The position numbers were made by a program, and so were the translations under genes. From Candidatus Uhrbacteria bacterium GW2011_GWC2_41_11 (lineage in GTDB: Bacteria > Patescibacteriota > Patescibacteriia > UBA9934 > GWF2-40-263): 32,870 nt of DNA. The notes under the pieces were generated by a model. That model was not told the origin of the DNA, ran no database searches, and saw nothing but the letters and a program-made list of their open reading frames with translations. Below, piece by piece: positions 17,275-24,739 of the stretch (positions are counted from its first letter, which is position 1; every line of letters starts with the position of its first letter). The stretch lies in contig LCAH01000002.1 in NCBI GenBank assembly GCA_000996355.1, positions 93,703 through 126,572 of the forward strand. Direction: 5' to 3'.

Positions 17275-18132
17275 TCAGTTCGGAATACACTTCCGAACAC
17301 CCATCCTGAAGATGATGTGTCCGGTGCATTCTGTCGGATTTTCCACAGGTTCAACCGGCGGAGCAGCAGCCGGGAGAGGAACACTCGACGGTTGTTGTGC
17401 AGCAGGCAAAGGCTCCGGAACCTGGGCAGGAGCGGCGGCCGGAGCTTCAGGCTCCAGCTCGTTTTTTTTCTCGGCAGCCGGCGGAACTTCCTGTTCCACC
17501 TCGTCGGGTTCCGAAACGGCACCACCAGAGGCACTATCGGACTTCTCCGACGTTGCCTGAGGAGCGGGCTGCTCGTCGTCCGTCGCACTCTTGCGATGTT
17601 CGTATGTGGTATTGGCCACGAATAGGAACACTCCGAATGCAACGACTACGAGAATGAGTCCGAGATTTTTTCGGAGCCTAATCCCAATCGATTCCTTCTC
17701 TGGGATATCGTCAAACGGAGCTGACGACATCCGACTCGCAGCCGTGGAGTATGTCCTTCGACCTCCACGCGTCTCGTCCTTTTTGGACGTGGTTATGGTT
17801 TCCGGAAGGACGGTGAGTTTCACCCCACCTATGGGTTTGGCTTCGTCCGTGACTTCACCGTTTGAATCGGTGACGTCAACGACACCGACAAAGACCTCCC
17901 CTGGAACTTTCCCCTCGCACGTCGTCCCAAGACGCTCATGCCCCTCAAAAGGGACCCCAGTTACGAAGGTGTCCGGAGAAAACGCAACTGTTCCAGCTCC
18001 TTCTTCTTTGAGCTGAACCAGACGGATTTTCCGTCCTTCTACTGCAAAGGGACCGGAAAGAATAAAACTTGCCATTGTCTTTTTTCCGACCTGCAGGTCG
18101 GAATCTACCTGAATCTTCAAGAAATCGGACAT
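17275..18132 (-). CDS. Orphan single-TM protein with N-terminal beta-rich-looking domain and Pro/Ala-rich outer segment
   Basis: TM LGLILVVVAFGVFLFVANTTY after basic RLRKN. Pro/Ala/Glu-rich tail ending CTGHIIFRMGVRKC. SD AAAGGAGAAAGAG upstream. Confidence 0.72.
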   Translation of the reverse strand: MSDFLKIQVDSDLQVGKKTMASFILSGPFAVEGRKIRLVQLKEEGAGTVAFSPDTFVTGVPFEGHERLGTTCEGKVPGEVFVGVVDVTDSNGEVTDEAKPIGGVKLTVLPETITTSKKDETRGGRRTYSTAASRMSSAPFDDIPEKESIGIRLRKNLGLILVVVAFGVFLFVANTTYEHRKSATDDEQPAPQATSEKSDSASGGAVSEPDEVEQEVPPAAEKKNELEPEAPAAAPAQVPEPLPAAQQPSSVPLPAAAPPVEPVENPTECTGHIIFRMGVRKCIPN

Positions 18133-18199
18133 TTCTCTTTCTCCTTTTTAAAGGCCTTTTTTCGGTTTTTCCTTTCCAAATAGGAAAAACCGAAGTCAA

Positions 18200-18229
18200 A
18201 CCGTAGCACAATGTTTACATTCATGTCAA
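18200..18229 (-). promoter_or_regulatory. Promoter of the 18132-17275 gene
   Basis: Minus strand TTGACA (18229-18224), 18-nt spacer, TACGGT (18205-18200). Confidence 0.5.
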
Positions 18230-18241
18230 GATACTATAACA

Positions 18242-18264
18242 AAAGACCGCAGTGGGCGGTCTAT
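18242..18264 (-). terminator. Intrinsic terminator of the 18592-18261 unit
   Basis: Minus strand AGACCGC-ccact-GCGGTCT followed by TTTGTT. Confidence 0.72.
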
Positions 18265-18476
18265 GGAGTTTTTTCTTTTGGAAAAGGACCGACATAGGTG
18301 TCTATGTCATCTTCTTCCAGTTCTTGCAATTTTTTTTCCTCCAGCTCCTTCATATATCCAGGTGGAGAAAAAGGAACAAAATTTTCATCATCCAGCTGTA
18401 GTTCTTCCAAATCATCTGTTGTCATCGAATCGTTGGAAGAAGGTTCCCCTTCCAACTCGTTTTTCTTCGTTTTCAT
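18261..18476 (-). CDS. Small acidic orphan protein (71 aa)
   Basis: ORF preceded by AAAGGAGGGACCCCATG. Composition is strongly acidic (DDLEELQLDDENF, LEEDDIDTY). Confidence 0.65.
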   Translation of the reverse strand: MKTKKNELEGEPSSNDSMTTDDLEELQLDDENFVPFSPPGYMKELEEKKLQELEEDDIDTYVGPFPKEKTP

Positions 18477-18592
18477 GGGGTCCCTCCTTTCTTATTAAAA
18501 TCGATCGAAGGTTCTTCTTCTCGATTCTCATCCTCCCAAAAATTAAGGAGGCGTTGTTTGACATCATCGTGTTCATCATTTCGATTAGTCAT
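18473..18592 (-). CDS. 39-aa smORF, ATGA-coupled to the downstream 71-aa gene (not in the ORF track)
   Basis: Translated by hand: MTNRNDEHDDVKQRLLNFWEDENREEEPSIDFNKKGGTP, stop TGA overlapping the next ATG (ATGA). AAAGGAGG upstream; an in-frame GTG at 18601 is an alternative start. Confidence 0.55.
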   Translation of the reverse strand: MTNRNDEHDDVKQRLLNFWEDENREEEPSIDFNKKGGTP

Positions 18593-18638
18593 ATTGATCA
18601 CGAAGCCTCCTTTTACAGGAAAACAAGATCAAGAACCG

Positions 18639-18667
18639 AAAGTATAAAAAATAGGAGAATATGTCAA
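18639..18667 (-). promoter_or_regulatory. Promoter of the 39-aa/71-aa unit
   Basis: Minus strand TTGACA (18667-18662), 17-nt spacer, TACTTT (18644-18639). Confidence 0.55.
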
Positions 18668-18671
18668 ATAT

Positions 18672-18697
18672 AAAAAAGGCAGGCTCGAAAACCTACC
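18672..18697 (-). terminator. Intrinsic terminator of the repeat-protein gene
   Basis: Minus strand GGTAGG-ttttcgag-CCTGCC followed by TTTTTTA; directly adjoins the next -35 box. Confidence 0.6.
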
Positions 18698-18702
18698 CTG
18701 AT

Positions 18703-19779
18703 CTATATTTTTTCGAAAAGCCTGTTAATCATAGTCTTTGACAATTCATTCATGAGTCCTTGAACAAGAAGTTCGACAAAATGTCTATCTGAATGAAATT
18801 GATTCTGAAGTGTTTCCTTGATTCGATGTTGAACTTCAGGATTATGTACCAGATCTTCCATTTGGCGAGTTATTGCCAAAAGGGCACCAGAGGTCAGAAG
18901 TCTCTGATTGAGTTCGGAATCAACGTCTTCGAGCTGATCAACTGTCAATTGTCTGAGAGCATTGACGAGAAGGTCGGTAATTTGCCTACGAAATTCTCTA
19001 TCGGACAATAATTGGTCAATCGGAGCGATTGTGAACAATTTGTCCGTGAAATCGTCCGGTAGATCGGAGGAATCCAGGTTCTCTTCGATATATACCCTGA
19101 CGGTCTCTCTGAGAGCATCAAGAACTTTCGCCCTTATCTCGTCTTCCTTGGAAATTTTTTTGATTGCTTCATCGATGTCAAGAAGCTCTCTCAATTCCTT
19201 CCATTCGGGAAGACTGTCGGAGTCGATGTTGCTGATTTCGCCATCGAGGAGATGTCTCATCCTCTCGAGCAGTTCCTTCTTTGCTTCCTGATTGTTGGTG
19301 AACAGCTCGGTGAGCGTGTTTGATACGAAATCTTCCGGTAGATACTCGGAGATCGCGTAGTCATCTCCGGTAAACGCTTCGAGCGAGTCGCAGTTTTCGA
19401 GTTCCTTGGAAAAGAGATCTTTGATTCTTGTCGTCACCTTGTCTCGAAAACCAGCATCACCGTCCGGCTCGAGGGCGGCGGAGACAACTCTTTCCACTGA
19501 CAAGTCTTCCGGTAGATACTCGGAGATCGCGTAGTCATCTCCGGTAAACGCTTCGAGCGAGTCGCAAACCTCCAGCTCCCGAAGAAACAGATCTCGGATT
19601 TTTTTCTTGACTGCTTGTCGAAGCTCGGGATCCTCCTGATATATCTCACTGACAACTTCGCTAATATCGATGCTGTCTCTGATTGCTTGAACCAAGTCGT
19701 CATGATCCATGCTGGAATCTTCTTCGACGACTTCAAGAAGTCTTTCTACCAGAACATCTGACCAATTTCTTCTCGCCAT
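18703..19779 (-). CDS. Acidic alpha-helical repeat protein, orphan
   Basis: Start MARRNWSDVLVERL with SD AAGGAAGG. Repeated units such as VKKKIRDLFLRELEVCDSLEAFTGDDYAISEYLPED and VTTRIKDLFSKELENCDSLEAFTGDDYAISEYLPED. Confidence 0.75.
   Translation of the reverse strand: MARRNWSDVLVERLLEVVEEDSSMDHDDLVQAIRDSIDISEVVSEIYQEDPELRQAVKKKIRDLFLRELEVCDSLEAFTGDDYAISEYLPEDLSVERVVSAALEPDGDAGFRDKVTTRIKDLFSKELENCDSLEAFTGDDYAISEYLPEDFVSNTLTELFTNNQEAKKELLERMRHLLDGEISNIDSDSLPEWKELRELLDIDEAIKKISKEDEIRAKVLDALRETVRVYIEENLDSSDLPDDFTDKLFTIAPIDQLLSDREFRRQITDLLVNALRQLTVDQLEDVDSELNQRLLTSGALLAITRQMEDLVHNPEVQHRIKETLQNQFHSDRHFVELLVQGLMNELSKTMINRLFEKI
19331..19392. repeat. 62-bp exact direct repeat, copy 1 (within CDS)
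   Basis: tcttccggtagatactcggagatcgcgtagtcatctccggtaaacgcttcgagcgagtcgca, identical to 19505-19566. Confidence 0.97.
19505..19566. repeat. 62-bp exact direct repeat, copy 2 (within CDS)
   Basis: Identical to 19331-19392; offset 174 bp = 58 codons. Confidence 0.97.
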
Positions 19780-19838
19780 TGGGTTTTCCTTCCTTTTTTG
19801 TAAGTACTTGCCAAGCAAGGAATTTGCTGGACAATAAA

Positions 19839-19867
19839 AATCTATGTATTTCCTTTAGTTTTGTCAA
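19839..19867 (-). promoter_or_regulatory. Sigma70-type promoter of the repeat-protein gene
   Basis: Minus strand TTGACA (19867-19862), 17-nt spacer, TAGATT (19844-19839). Confidence 0.7.
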
Positions 19868-19871
19868 ATAT

Positions 19872-19893
19872 AAAACCTCCATTACTGGAGGCA
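19872..19893 (-). terminator. Terminator of the infC-rpmI-rplT operon
   Basis: Minus strand CCTCC-agtaat-GGAGG followed by TTTTATATTT. Confidence 0.7.
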
Positions 19894-19900
19894 TTATATT

Positions 19901-20248
19901 TTATTTTTGAACTGATGTTGCAATAATTTTGAAAACTGCCGGATGCTTAGCAGCAATATTGGAGAGAACCTTGCGATCCAATTCCACACCTGCTTTTTTC
20001 AAAAGATCCATGAGACGGCTATAGGAAATGCCTTCAAAACGTGCAGCAGCGTTAATGCGTAATTGCCACAAACGGCGAAATGAACGCTTTTTGTTTCGAC
20101 GATCGCGATATGCATGGGTTCCAGCTTTCAAAACAGCTGTATGTGCAAGTTTCATTTTTGACTTGCGACCCCACATGTATCCTTTGGTTTTTTTGAGAAG
20201 ATTGGTACGACGTTTGACATGGTGCGTACCGCGTTTCACTCGAGGCAT
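19901..20248 (-). CDS. rplT: 50S ribosomal protein L20
   Basis: MPRVKRGTHHVKRRTNLLKKTKGYMWGRKSKMKLAHTAVLKAGTHAYRDRRNKKRSFRRLWQLRINAAAR. Confidence 0.98.
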   Translation of the reverse strand: MPRVKRGTHHVKRRTNLLKKTKGYMWGRKSKMKLAHTAVLKAGTHAYRDRRNKKRSFRRLWQLRINAAARFEGISYSRLMDLLKKAGVELDRKVLSNIAAKHPAVFKIIATSVQK

Positions 20249-20295
20249 AAGATATTTAGAACTTTTGGATGAAGTTCAACAAAAAATCAAAAAAA

Positions 20296-20490
20296 TCAGG
20301 CGTAAGGAAGAAGAACTTTCAATGCTTTGGCATGAGCGTCCGAAAGACTTGTATCACGACGCTTTTTGCGGGTGATTTTGCCTGCATCGCGGGAATTAAA
20401 ATGACCTTGTCCACAGTATCGTTTGAGGACTTTGCCATTTTTTGTCACGCGCAAGCGTTTTGCGAGCGCCTGGTGGGTCTTGCATTTCAT
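20296..20490 (-). CDS. rpmI: 50S ribosomal protein L35
   Basis: MKCKTHQALAKRLRVTKNGKVLKRYCGQGHFNSRDAGKITRKKRRDTSL; lies between infC and rplT. Confidence 0.95.
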   Translation of the reverse strand: MKCKTHQALAKRLRVTKNGKVLKRYCGQGHFNSRDAGKITRKKRRDTSLSDAHAKALKVLLPYA

Positions 20491-20549
20491 AAGAAAAGAC
20501 TGGTAAAAAGCGTTCCGAGTGTATCTGGAGCGTGGATCTATGTCAAGCG

Positions 20550-21098
20550 TTATCGCGCCACGATCATGGTAAGCCGAGATCCTTGTTTGCTAAATGGTTG
20601 TTCAACACGCAAAGGAAAGTCTTTTTTCAGGACCTCGACAAACTTGAGAATAATCTCTTGAGCCAAATCTACATGAGCTTTTTCTCGACCACGCAATACA
20701 ATTTCAATACGCAATTTGTCTCCACGTTCAAGAAATTTTTTACCTTGTTGACATCGAATTTCAAAGTCGTGTTCGCCAATACGCAAGGAAAGTCGGATCC
20801 CTTTGACTTCCACTTCACGGGATTGGGCTTTTTGTTTGCGAACTTCTTTTTCTTTTTGGTATTTGAATTGGCTGTAATCAAGGAATTTTGCAACAGGTGG
20901 TTGAGCGAGCGGGGAAACTTCCACAAGATCAAGCTCGCGTTCGTGTGCTAAGCGAACCGCTTCCTCAGTTTTTAAGACACCGAGTGGTTGGCCGTTTTCA
21001 TCGATCACGCGTACAGTTTCAGATTCAATGCGTTCATTGAGTTTGTATTGCGGAATCGTGATTTTCGGTTTGCGGACGCGATGTCGATGAATACGCAT
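20550..21098 (-). CDS. infC: Translation initiation factor IF-3
   Basis: YKLNERIESETVRVIDENGQPLGVLKTEEAVRLAHERELDLVEVSPLAQPPVAKFLDYSQFKYQKEKEVRKQK. ATG at 21098; the track uses TTG at 21104. Confidence 0.97.
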   Translation of the reverse strand: MRIHRHRVRKPKITIPQYKLNERIESETVRVIDENGQPLGVLKTEEAVRLAHERELDLVEVSPLAQPPVAKFLDYSQFKYQKEKEVRKQKAQSREVEVKGIRLSLRIGEHDFEIRCQQGKKFLERGDKLRIEIVLRGREKAHVDLAQEIILKFVEVLKKDFPLRVEQPFSKQGSRLTMIVAR

Positions 21099-21192
21099 AG
21101 TCAATGGATAACAATCGTTGAATAGTGTAGAGGGGAAAGGGAAGAAAGTAAAGAGAACAAGGAAGGTGTGTTAAAATAAAGATAGGTTTGAT

Positions 21193-21636
21193 ATGTCCGT
21201 TCTTGCCATAAACAAACGCGCAACATATGACTATGAACTGCTTGAGAATTTCGATGGCGGGTTGGTTTTAGTTGGTCCGGAAGTAAAATCCGCAAAAGCA
21301 GGGCATATTCAGCTCACTGGTTCGTTTTTACGCGTGCGAGACGGGGAAGTTTGGCTCTATGGCGCACATATCTCCCCTTATAAGCCAGCAGGGACAGAGA
21401 CAGGATTAGATCCTTCACGTCCGCGTAAGGTGCTTTTGCATCGTCGTGAAATTGCTCGTTTGCTTGGAAAAACACAAACGGCCGGATTGACATTAGTGCC
21501 TGTTCGGGTGTATCTTCACCGGAATCTTGTAAAGCTTGCATTTGCTCTTGCTCGCGGAAAACGCGTGTACGAAAAGCGTGAAATCATCAAGAAAAGAGAA
21601 GTGGATCGTTATTTGCGTCAGCGTTTAAAATCTTAA
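21193..21636 (+). CDS. smpB: SsrA-binding protein SmpB
   Basis: INKRATYDYELLENFDGGLVLVGPEVKSAKAGHIQLTGSFLRVRDGEVWLYGAHISPYK; adjacent to tmRNA. Confidence 0.97.
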   Translation: MSVLAINKRATYDYELLENFDGGLVLVGPEVKSAKAGHIQLTGSFLRVRDGEVWLYGAHISPYKPAGTETGLDPSRPRKVLLHRREIARLLGKTQTAGLTLVPVRVYLHRNLVKLAFALARGKRVYEKREIIKKREVDRYLRQRLKS

Positions 21637-21713
21637 TAAATTTCAAAAATAATATTTTTGTTTTCGATCATTCACTGTTAGGTGCGAAATAAGTAGGACG
21701 TTCGCATTTGTCA

Positions 21714-22110
21714 GGGACTGATCGGGATCGATGGGAGTCTGCAGCCCAAGTGTGCAAGCCGAGGGAGTATTCAACCTCGTAAATCCTGAATACACGAGAA
21801 GCAACTGCCAACATCTTCTCTCAGGTGAAGACTGCATTCGCGAAAGCGTTTGCTGTTCCAGCCTTTGCACCGGTCGTCGCTTAAGTCGATGACCCGCCCA
21901 TTTCCTTGATGCTCGATAAGGGAAATTCGGGTGTCATATCTTTCGAGCTGGACCGCCGGGTCGCCGGTCTCCGTCGGTCAAGAGTTGCGATCGGTAGCGT
22001 GTTCACGTTTCGTTCTGTTTTTCAGTGGACACGTCTTCTAAGCAGAACTGAGCTTGGAGAAACATTTGAGTCGCACTTACCAGACGGGGGTTCAATTCCC
22101 CCCAGTTCCA
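21714..22110 (+). ncRNA. ssrA: Transfer-messenger RNA (tmRNA)
   Basis: 5' GGGACTG pairs with 3' CAGTTCC (7-bp acceptor with one G-U). GATCGGGATCGATGGGAGTCTGCAG 5' domain and T-arm GACGGGGGTTCAATTCCCCCC. Internal frame ...GCCTTTGCACCGGTCGTCGCTTAA. Directly downstream of smpB. Confidence 0.93.
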
Positions 22111-22285
22111 TCATCCTTCACTTCAGCTGATGCTGAAGCTTCGGATGGCAGGCCATTCGAGGTTTGTCAGTTGAAATGAGGGATGTTGTGAATGGCTGAA
22201 AAACATCAAAAATTCATCAATGGAAAGTTGGTGATTTTTTGTTTTTCTTGTTTTCGTCTTCTGTTTTTTATAAACTGTTCTTGAT

Positions 22286-22630
22286 ATGTCTGGAACTCCT
22301 CTTATCCAAAAAGAATTAGAACAAGGAGAATTATTTGTGATTCCTGATTCAGATATTAAAATCACATTTAAGGGAGCTGGCACTATGCACATGGAGGACG
22401 ATACTGTGATCAGTGACGCTGTGTTTTTTCTCCAACATGGATCCGATGTTCCATAAAAAGAATTTTCTCTTGAAATGAAAAATGGAAAAGAAGCGTGTAT
22501 CTCTTTGGAAGAGAATTATATTTTTTGTCTTGAAGTGGCAGATGGGTATCATCAATTTTGTCGTATTTCCATTTGGCGAACAGGAGATAAATATGTGAGG
22601 AATAAAATGTGTATTTTTTTGAGCAGATAA
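22286..22630 (+). pseudogene. Small hypothetical ORF interrupted by an in-frame TAA (22454-22456)
   Basis: MSGTPLIQKELEQGELFVIPDSDIKITFKGAGTMHMEDDTVISDAVFFLQHGSDVP*KEFSLEMKNGKEACISLEENYIFCLEVADGYHQFCRISIWRTGDKYV; the frame stays open and protein-like after the stop. Confidence 0.5.
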
Positions 22631-23350
22631 AAAAAATTTTAAAACAAGACAGTGTTTTGTTTCATCTCATCACAGGATTATTTTTTTTGACACGATCTGA
22701 AGTTTGGTTGGTTGAACGTGCTGCGCGTGTTTTGGAAGGAAATACGGATACCTTGATTGGCATAACAATCATTTTGGTGGTTATTTTAGAGATCATCGCC
22801 GCTTTTTTTCTTGGACATTTTTTTCGTTCTGTTTTTTTGCCAAAAGAACACTATCGCATGATCACATTTTTTTCTGTTCTGTGTCTTTTACATTTTGTTG
22901 TTCTATTTTTTTTAGGAACCGTTGCACTCACTGCTTTTTTTGGATCTGCTGATGGATCAGATTGGAAAATGGGATTATTGATGTTTTTCATGTTTTGTCG
23001 CGAAGGTTTGCTCATTGCATTTCTTTATGCACCAGGACAATCACAACAACAAATACATCCTTCATACAAGCATGAATGGATCGGAACAATCGGAATACAA
23101 ATCACTTCTGCTTTTTTATTTACCTGGGGATTTGTTGTATATAGTCCAACGAATATTCCATATACGAATATAGTTGAATGTATTGCATTAACAATTGTCG
23201 TTTTTTCGTTTATCTCATTTTTTCTCTTGGAACAAATCCGTTTTCTTTATCAAAAAATGGGCCCGTGTTTCCACAGAAAAGGAATCATCTGCTTTTTGGA
23301 TTTCTCTTTTATTCGCAGCTGTTTCTGCTATGATTCCTCTTTATTTTTGA
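22609..23350 (+). pseudogene. Multi-TM membrane protein with a probable frameshift at an A6 run (23252-23257)
   Basis: Frame 1 ends in a Cys/Phe-rich tail. Dropping one A gives YQKWARVSTEKESSAFWISLLFAAVSAMIPLYF*, a plausible final TM helix. Confidence 0.55.
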
Positions 23351-23360
23351 AATAACATTT

Positions 23361-24563
23361 ATGACAAAAAAATATCTCATCATTCCTATTATACTGACAA
23401 TCTGTATCACAGCCATTGTGGTGAAAACTCTTCTTAACTTCATGAATAAGAAGTTGTATTCGAATGGAACCGGAGTTCAGACATCGGTACAGGTTGTTCC
23501 TTCGGGTAATTTTTTGTCACCCTCTCCTTCTTGCAATCTTCCTCCTGTTCCGGAAGACAACGAAATCACTCTTCTTACTGATATTCTTTATAATACAGTG
23601 GGCGAGAAAAATCTTCTCCTTGATGTAGCTATGCCAAAGGATATTCCGGATGGGGTGTCTCTTCCCCTTGTGGTGGTTTTTCACGGTGGTGGATTTGCTA
23701 TTGGTGATAAGTCTACAGGTGGTGGTGCGGCTCAGCGTCGCGCAATTAAGCAATTGGCTGAGAAAGGATATGTGGCAATCTCGGCCAACTATCGCTTATC
23801 AAGACCTGGGAAGAATGCCTACCCGGCCGCGGTTCAAGATGCGCGGTGTGTTATTCGTTGGGCCAGAATAAATGCAGCCCAGTACCATATTGATCCGGAA
23901 CGTGTAGCCGTGACGGGTGCTTCTGCTGGAGGTGGCCTTGCATCAAGCGTTGCTGTTCTTGAAGACGACGCTGTTTATCATGGAGCAAGTTTGGATGCCT
24001 TTGATGGTTTTACATGTTCTGCAGATATTGGTCATTCGGATAAGGCTTCTTCGCAAGTGGATGGGGCTGTGATTTATTATGGAACATCAGATTTCACCAT
24101 TCCTCTTTCTTCTTGGGGTGAGGTGGCTCCACTTATTGTGAATTATTTGGGTGAAATTCCAAAGGAAAATTCCTCTCAAGCAAAGGATGCCTCGCCTATT
24201 ACATGGGTGAGTACTTCAACTCCACGTATTCTCCTTCTTCATGGTAAGGCAGATGATACTGTCCCGTATGATCAATCTGTACGATTTCTTTCTGTTTTGC
24301 ATAATCAACGAGTAAATGCCAACCTCGTAGGTCTAGATGGAGTTGGACATAGTTTCCTTATGTTTGACGCGGATTATCTCCGTAAACCAGAGATTGATGA
24401 GAATTTGAAGAAGATGCCGACTTGTACTGGTAATGAGTCAACTGGAACAACTTGTAAAACAGAACTGAATGAAAAAACAATGATTAAGATCGTGAATGCA
24501 CTTCTTCCGACCTCGTGTGCTTCCATGACATTCCTTGAGAAGCTATTTGAAAATGGGAAATAG
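23361..24563 (+). CDS. Alpha/beta hydrolase, HSL/BD-FAE-like esterase, membrane-anchored
   Basis: N-terminal TM; VVFHGGGFAIGD oxyanion motif; VTGASAGGGLAS nucleophile elbow; ILLLHGKADDTVPYDQS; GVGHSFLMF. Confidence 0.88.
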   Translation: MTKKYLIIPIILTICITAIVVKTLLNFMNKKLYSNGTGVQTSVQVVPSGNFLSPSPSCNLPPVPEDNEITLLTDILYNTVGEKNLLLDVAMPKDIPDGVSLPLVVVFHGGGFAIGDKSTGGGAAQRRAIKQLAEKGYVAISANYRLSRPGKNAYPAAVQDARCVIRWARINAAQYHIDPERVAVTGASAGGGLASSVAVLEDDAVYHGASLDAFDGFTCSADIGHSDKASSQVDGAVIYYGTSDFTIPLSSWGEVAPLIVNYLGEIPKENSSQAKDASPITWVSTSTPRILLLHGKADDTVPYDQSVRFLSVLHNQRVNANLVGLDGVGHSFLMFDADYLRKPEIDENLKKMPTCTGNESTGTTCKTELNEKTMIKIVNALLPTSCASMTFLEKLFENGK

Positions 24564-24739
24564 ATAATCTTAAAATGGTTTTTTTAGTCGAATCTATTTT
24601 GCTAGACTCGGTCTGGAGAGTCTTATTTCTGACGAGACTTTAAAACACAAAAAATGTACGTTCGTTGTCTTTTTTTTCATAGAGGAGTAGACTCCATTAA
24701 TTCTAAATAAATGGCGCAATGCGCGAACGATATTATTTT

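Noticed and set aside
17219-18016. Plus-strand ORFs opposite the 285-aa orphan
   Set aside because: Antisense translations are low-complexity Ser/Arg-rich. The minus-strand gene has SD, promoter, terminator and a sensible TM topology.
21906-22130. 74-aa plus-strand ORF in the ORF track
   Set aside because: Lies inside the tmRNA gene body; not a protein gene.
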